Below, piece by piece: positions 6,632-8,080 of a stretch of 8,080 bases of DNA (position 1 is its first letter; the number at the start of each line of letters is the position of its first letter). Made by a program: the position numbers and the translations under genes. Source of the stretch: Bordetella parapertussis (lineage in GTDB: Bacteria; Cyanobacteriota; Cyanobacteriia; PCC-6307; Cyanobiaceae); contig CALPMR020000133.1 of assembly GCA_943324725.2 (NCBI GenBank), forward strand, positions 1-8,080. The letters run 5' to 3'. The notes below the pieces were generated by a model, which was not told the DNA's origin, made no database searches, and saw only the letters and a list, made by a program, of their open reading frames with translations.

Positions 6632-7366
6632 TTGCCCGTTGCCCTGATCACCGGCGCCTCCAGCGGGATCGGCGCCGCCGCCGCCCGCCGTTTCGCCGCT
6701 GCAGGCTTCGACCTGCTGCTGCTGGCCCGCTCCCATGGCGCCATGGAGTCCCTGGCCGACGAGTTGCGCAGCGCCCATCAGCACCGCGTTGAAACCGCCG
6801 CCATCGATCTGAGCGATCCGGCCGTCATCGGTCCCGGCATCGCCGAACTCTGCGGACGGGGACTGGTGCCCTCCGTGCTGATCAACAACGCCGGCGCCGC
6901 CTGGACCGGGCCCCTGGCGGACATGTCGCTGGAGCACTGGCAGTGGCTGTTTCAGCTGAACATCACCAGTGTCTTCCAGATCTGCCAGGCCATGTTGCCG
7001 CTGATGCGTGCCCGGACGCACAACGGCCAACGCCATGGCGGCGGTCTGATCATCAATATCAGCAGCCATGCCGCCCGCAATGCCTTCCCGGAATGGGGGG
7101 CGTACAGCGCCAGCAAGGCTGCTCTGCAAACCTTCAGCCGTTGCCTGGCGGCGGAAGAACGGCAGCACGATATCCGCGTCAGCACCCTCACCCTTGGTTC
7201 GGTGGATACACCCCTGTGGGACAGCAAAACCGTCCACAGCAGCTTCGATCGCCGTGCCATGCTGACCGTCGATCAGGCGGCAGAAGCTTTGCTGGTACTG
7301 GCCCAACAACCCTCCAGCCAGGTTGTCGAAGATTTAACCCTGATGCCGGCAGCCGGCGCCTTCTGA
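6632..7366 (+). CDS. Short-chain dehydrogenase/reductase (classical SDR), TTG start
   Basis: A 244-residue classical SDR, a Rossmann-fold NAD(P)H-dependent oxidoreductase of unknown substrate. Motifs are TGASSGIG (7-14, cofactor turn), NNAG (85-88), Asn110, Ser144 in IINISSHAA, and the catalytic pair Tyr158/Lys162 in YSASK. The Asn-Ser-Tyr-Lys set is complete, so the enzyme should be active. The only in-frame start before the cofactor motif and after the accA stop is TTG at 6632; the first ATG is at residue 38, inside the Rossmann fold, so TTG is used. It shares its reading frame with accA, separated by the accA TAA and eight sense codons. folE begins 7 nt after its stop. Location between a fatty acid gene and a pterin gene allows two guesses: an acyl/aldehyde/ketone reductase or a pterin side-chain reductase. 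The plain SSGIG turn does not favour the FolM/PTR1 type. No membrane segment is seen. Confidence 0.9.
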   Translation: MPVALITGASSGIGAAAARRFAAAGFDLLLLARSHGAMESLADELRSAHQHRVETAAIDLSDPAVIGPGIAELCGRGLVPSVLINNAGAAWTGPLADMSLEHWQWLFQLNITSVFQICQAMLPLMRARTHNGQRHGGGLIINISSHAARNAFPEWGAYSASKAALQTFSRCLAAEERQHDIRVSTLTLGSVDTPLWDSKTVHSSFDRRAMLTVDQAAEALLVLAQQPSSQVVEDLTLMPAAGAF

Positions 7367-7373
7367 AGACACC

Positions 7374-8080
7374 ATGACATCCACCCTTCCTTCCAATCTC
7401 AGCAGCAATAAGACCAACACGGAGTCGCTGAAGCTGCCGATCAGCATTCGCCTGCGTCAACGGCTCGAGGAAAGTGGTACCCCTTTTCTTGCTAACGACA
7501 ACATCTCCAATGTGTTGCGTGATGGCGATCTCGAACAACTGGAAGTCGAGGTGGCCGGCAAGGTCAGGGAGCTGCTGCGCAGTCTTGTCATCGATATTGA
7601 CAACGACCACAATACTCAGGAAACAGCGGAGCGGGTCGCCCGCATGTATCTGCACGAGGTCTTCAAAGGCCGTTACCACTGTCAGCCCAAGATCGCCAGC
7701 TTTCCCAACGTCAAAAAGCTCGATGAGATCTACACCGTTGGCCCCATCTCGATTCGCTCCGCCTGTTCCCACCATCTGGTGCCGATCCTTGGTTCCTGCT
7801 GGATCGGGATCAAGCCCGGCGATCGGGTGATCGGTCTGTCGAAGTTCTCCCGGGTGGCGGACTGGGTCTTCTCCCGCCCCCACATTCAGGAAGAGGCGGT
7901 GATCATCCTGGCCGATGAGATCGAGCGCCTCTGCGCTCCCCAAGGTCTGGCGATCCTGGTCAAAGCCCAGCACTACTGCATGAAGTGGCGTGGCGTCAAA
8001 GAGCCCCAGACCAGCATGGTGAACTCGGTTGTCCGTGGGGACTTCCGTCATGATCCCAGCCTCAAGCAGGAATTCTTTGA
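7374..8080 (+). CDS. folE: GTP cyclohydrolase I, 3' end outside window
   Basis: The first 235 residues of FolE, which converts GTP to 7,8-dihydroneopterin triphosphate plus formate, the entry step to folate and other pterins. The enzyme is a homodecamer with one zinc per subunit. Zinc ligands are Cys131 and His134 (SACSHH) and Cys202 (HYC). Other active-site residues are His133, Ser156/Lys157/Arg160 (GLSKFSR), Gln172/Glu173 (IQEE), His200 and Arg206 (WRGVKE). The usual CEHH motif is CSHH here, losing the Glu equivalent to E. coli Glu111. The conserved HNTQETAERVARMYL helix lies at 79-93. About 75 variable N-terminal residues precede it. ATG at 7374 is 7 nt after the SDR stop, so the two genes are tightly linked. 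The reading frame is open to the last base, and the run FRHDPSLKQEFF suggests that only a few residues are missing. Confidence 0.95.
   Translation, partial: MTSTLPSNLSSNKTNTESLKLPISIRLRQRLEESGTPFLANDNISNVLRDGDLEQLEVEVAGKVRELLRSLVIDIDNDHNTQETAERVARMYLHEVFKGRYHCQPKIASFPNVKKLDEIYTVGPISIRSACSHHLVPILGSCWIGIKPGDRVIGLSKFSRVADWVFSRPHIQEEAVIILADEIERLCAPQGLAILVKAQHYCMKWRGVKEPQTSMVNSVVRGDFRHDPSLKQEFF

Noticed and set aside
6605..6634. AccA-SDR fusion by stop readthrough, as the SDR follows in the same frame
   Set aside because: The same frame after a stop is a one-in-three event, the stop is TAA, and the SDR has its own TTG start at the expected distance from its cofactor motif.
5381..7309. A 642-codon open frame on the minus strand opposite accA and the SDR
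   Set aside because: It lies entirely antisense to two well-recognised genes, its Gly/His/Gln-rich translation resembles no family, and long antisense frames are expected at this GC content.
1..8080. Mobile element, phage, defence or CRISPR content
   Set aside because: Every strong coding region belongs to a conserved cyanobacterial family; there are no transposase, integrase, nuclease or spaced-repeat signatures and no abrupt change in base use.

Overview
This window reads as a chromosomal segment of a GC-rich cyanobacterium of the picocyanobacterial (alpha-cyanobacterial) type, such as Cyanobium or a GC-rich, probably non-oceanic Synechococcus. The evidence is gene content and order: ado and aar (hydrocarbon biosynthesis) followed by accA, a short-chain dehydrogenase and folE. 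The ADO sequence is also of the Prochlorococcus/Synechococcus kind (for example the EAHDNY segment). Four copies of the cyanobacterial HIP1 octamer GCGATCGC are present. No mobile element, phage gene, CRISPR array, tRNA or rRNA was found. Coding density is very high, and the gene set looks like conserved core genome rather than an accessory island.

Left part (1-2721), minus strand: three genes read right to left with overlapping ends, so they are very likely one operon. The first is a protein with three S1 domains and a long disordered N-terminus (1435-2721; cyanobacterial S1 homologue B/Nbp1 type). It overlaps by 4 nt (ATGA) a Tab2/Atab2-family RNA-binding protein (494-1438). That in turn overlaps by 8 nt a PgeF/YfiH (laccase-domain) protein that leaves the window at position 1. 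The first two are both RNA-binding or translation-related.

Middle (2722-2796): a 75-bp divergent spacer separates the two transcription directions.

Right part (2797-8080), plus strand: a creatininase-family metallohydrolase, then ado, aar, accA, an SDR oxidoreductase started by TTG, and folE, which is cut by the window end. Spacers are 34, 90, 15, 24 and 7 nt. AAR reduces fatty acyl-ACP to aldehyde, ADO converts the aldehyde to an alkane plus formate, and AccA helps make the malonyl-CoA that feeds fatty acid synthesis, so three neighbouring genes serve one carbon flow. FolE opens pterin/folate synthesis. The roles of the SDR and the creatininase-family protein are not known from sequence.

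The only non-coding structure that stands out flanks ado. A 7-bp inverted repeat overlaps a possible -10 just before its start. A 16-bp perfect palindrome covers its stop codon and is followed by two more potential hairpins in the ado-aar spacer. I found no clearly novel system. The items worth following up are this regulatory architecture, the S1-Tab2 coupling, and the unassigned hydrolase and SDR beside alkane and pterin genes.
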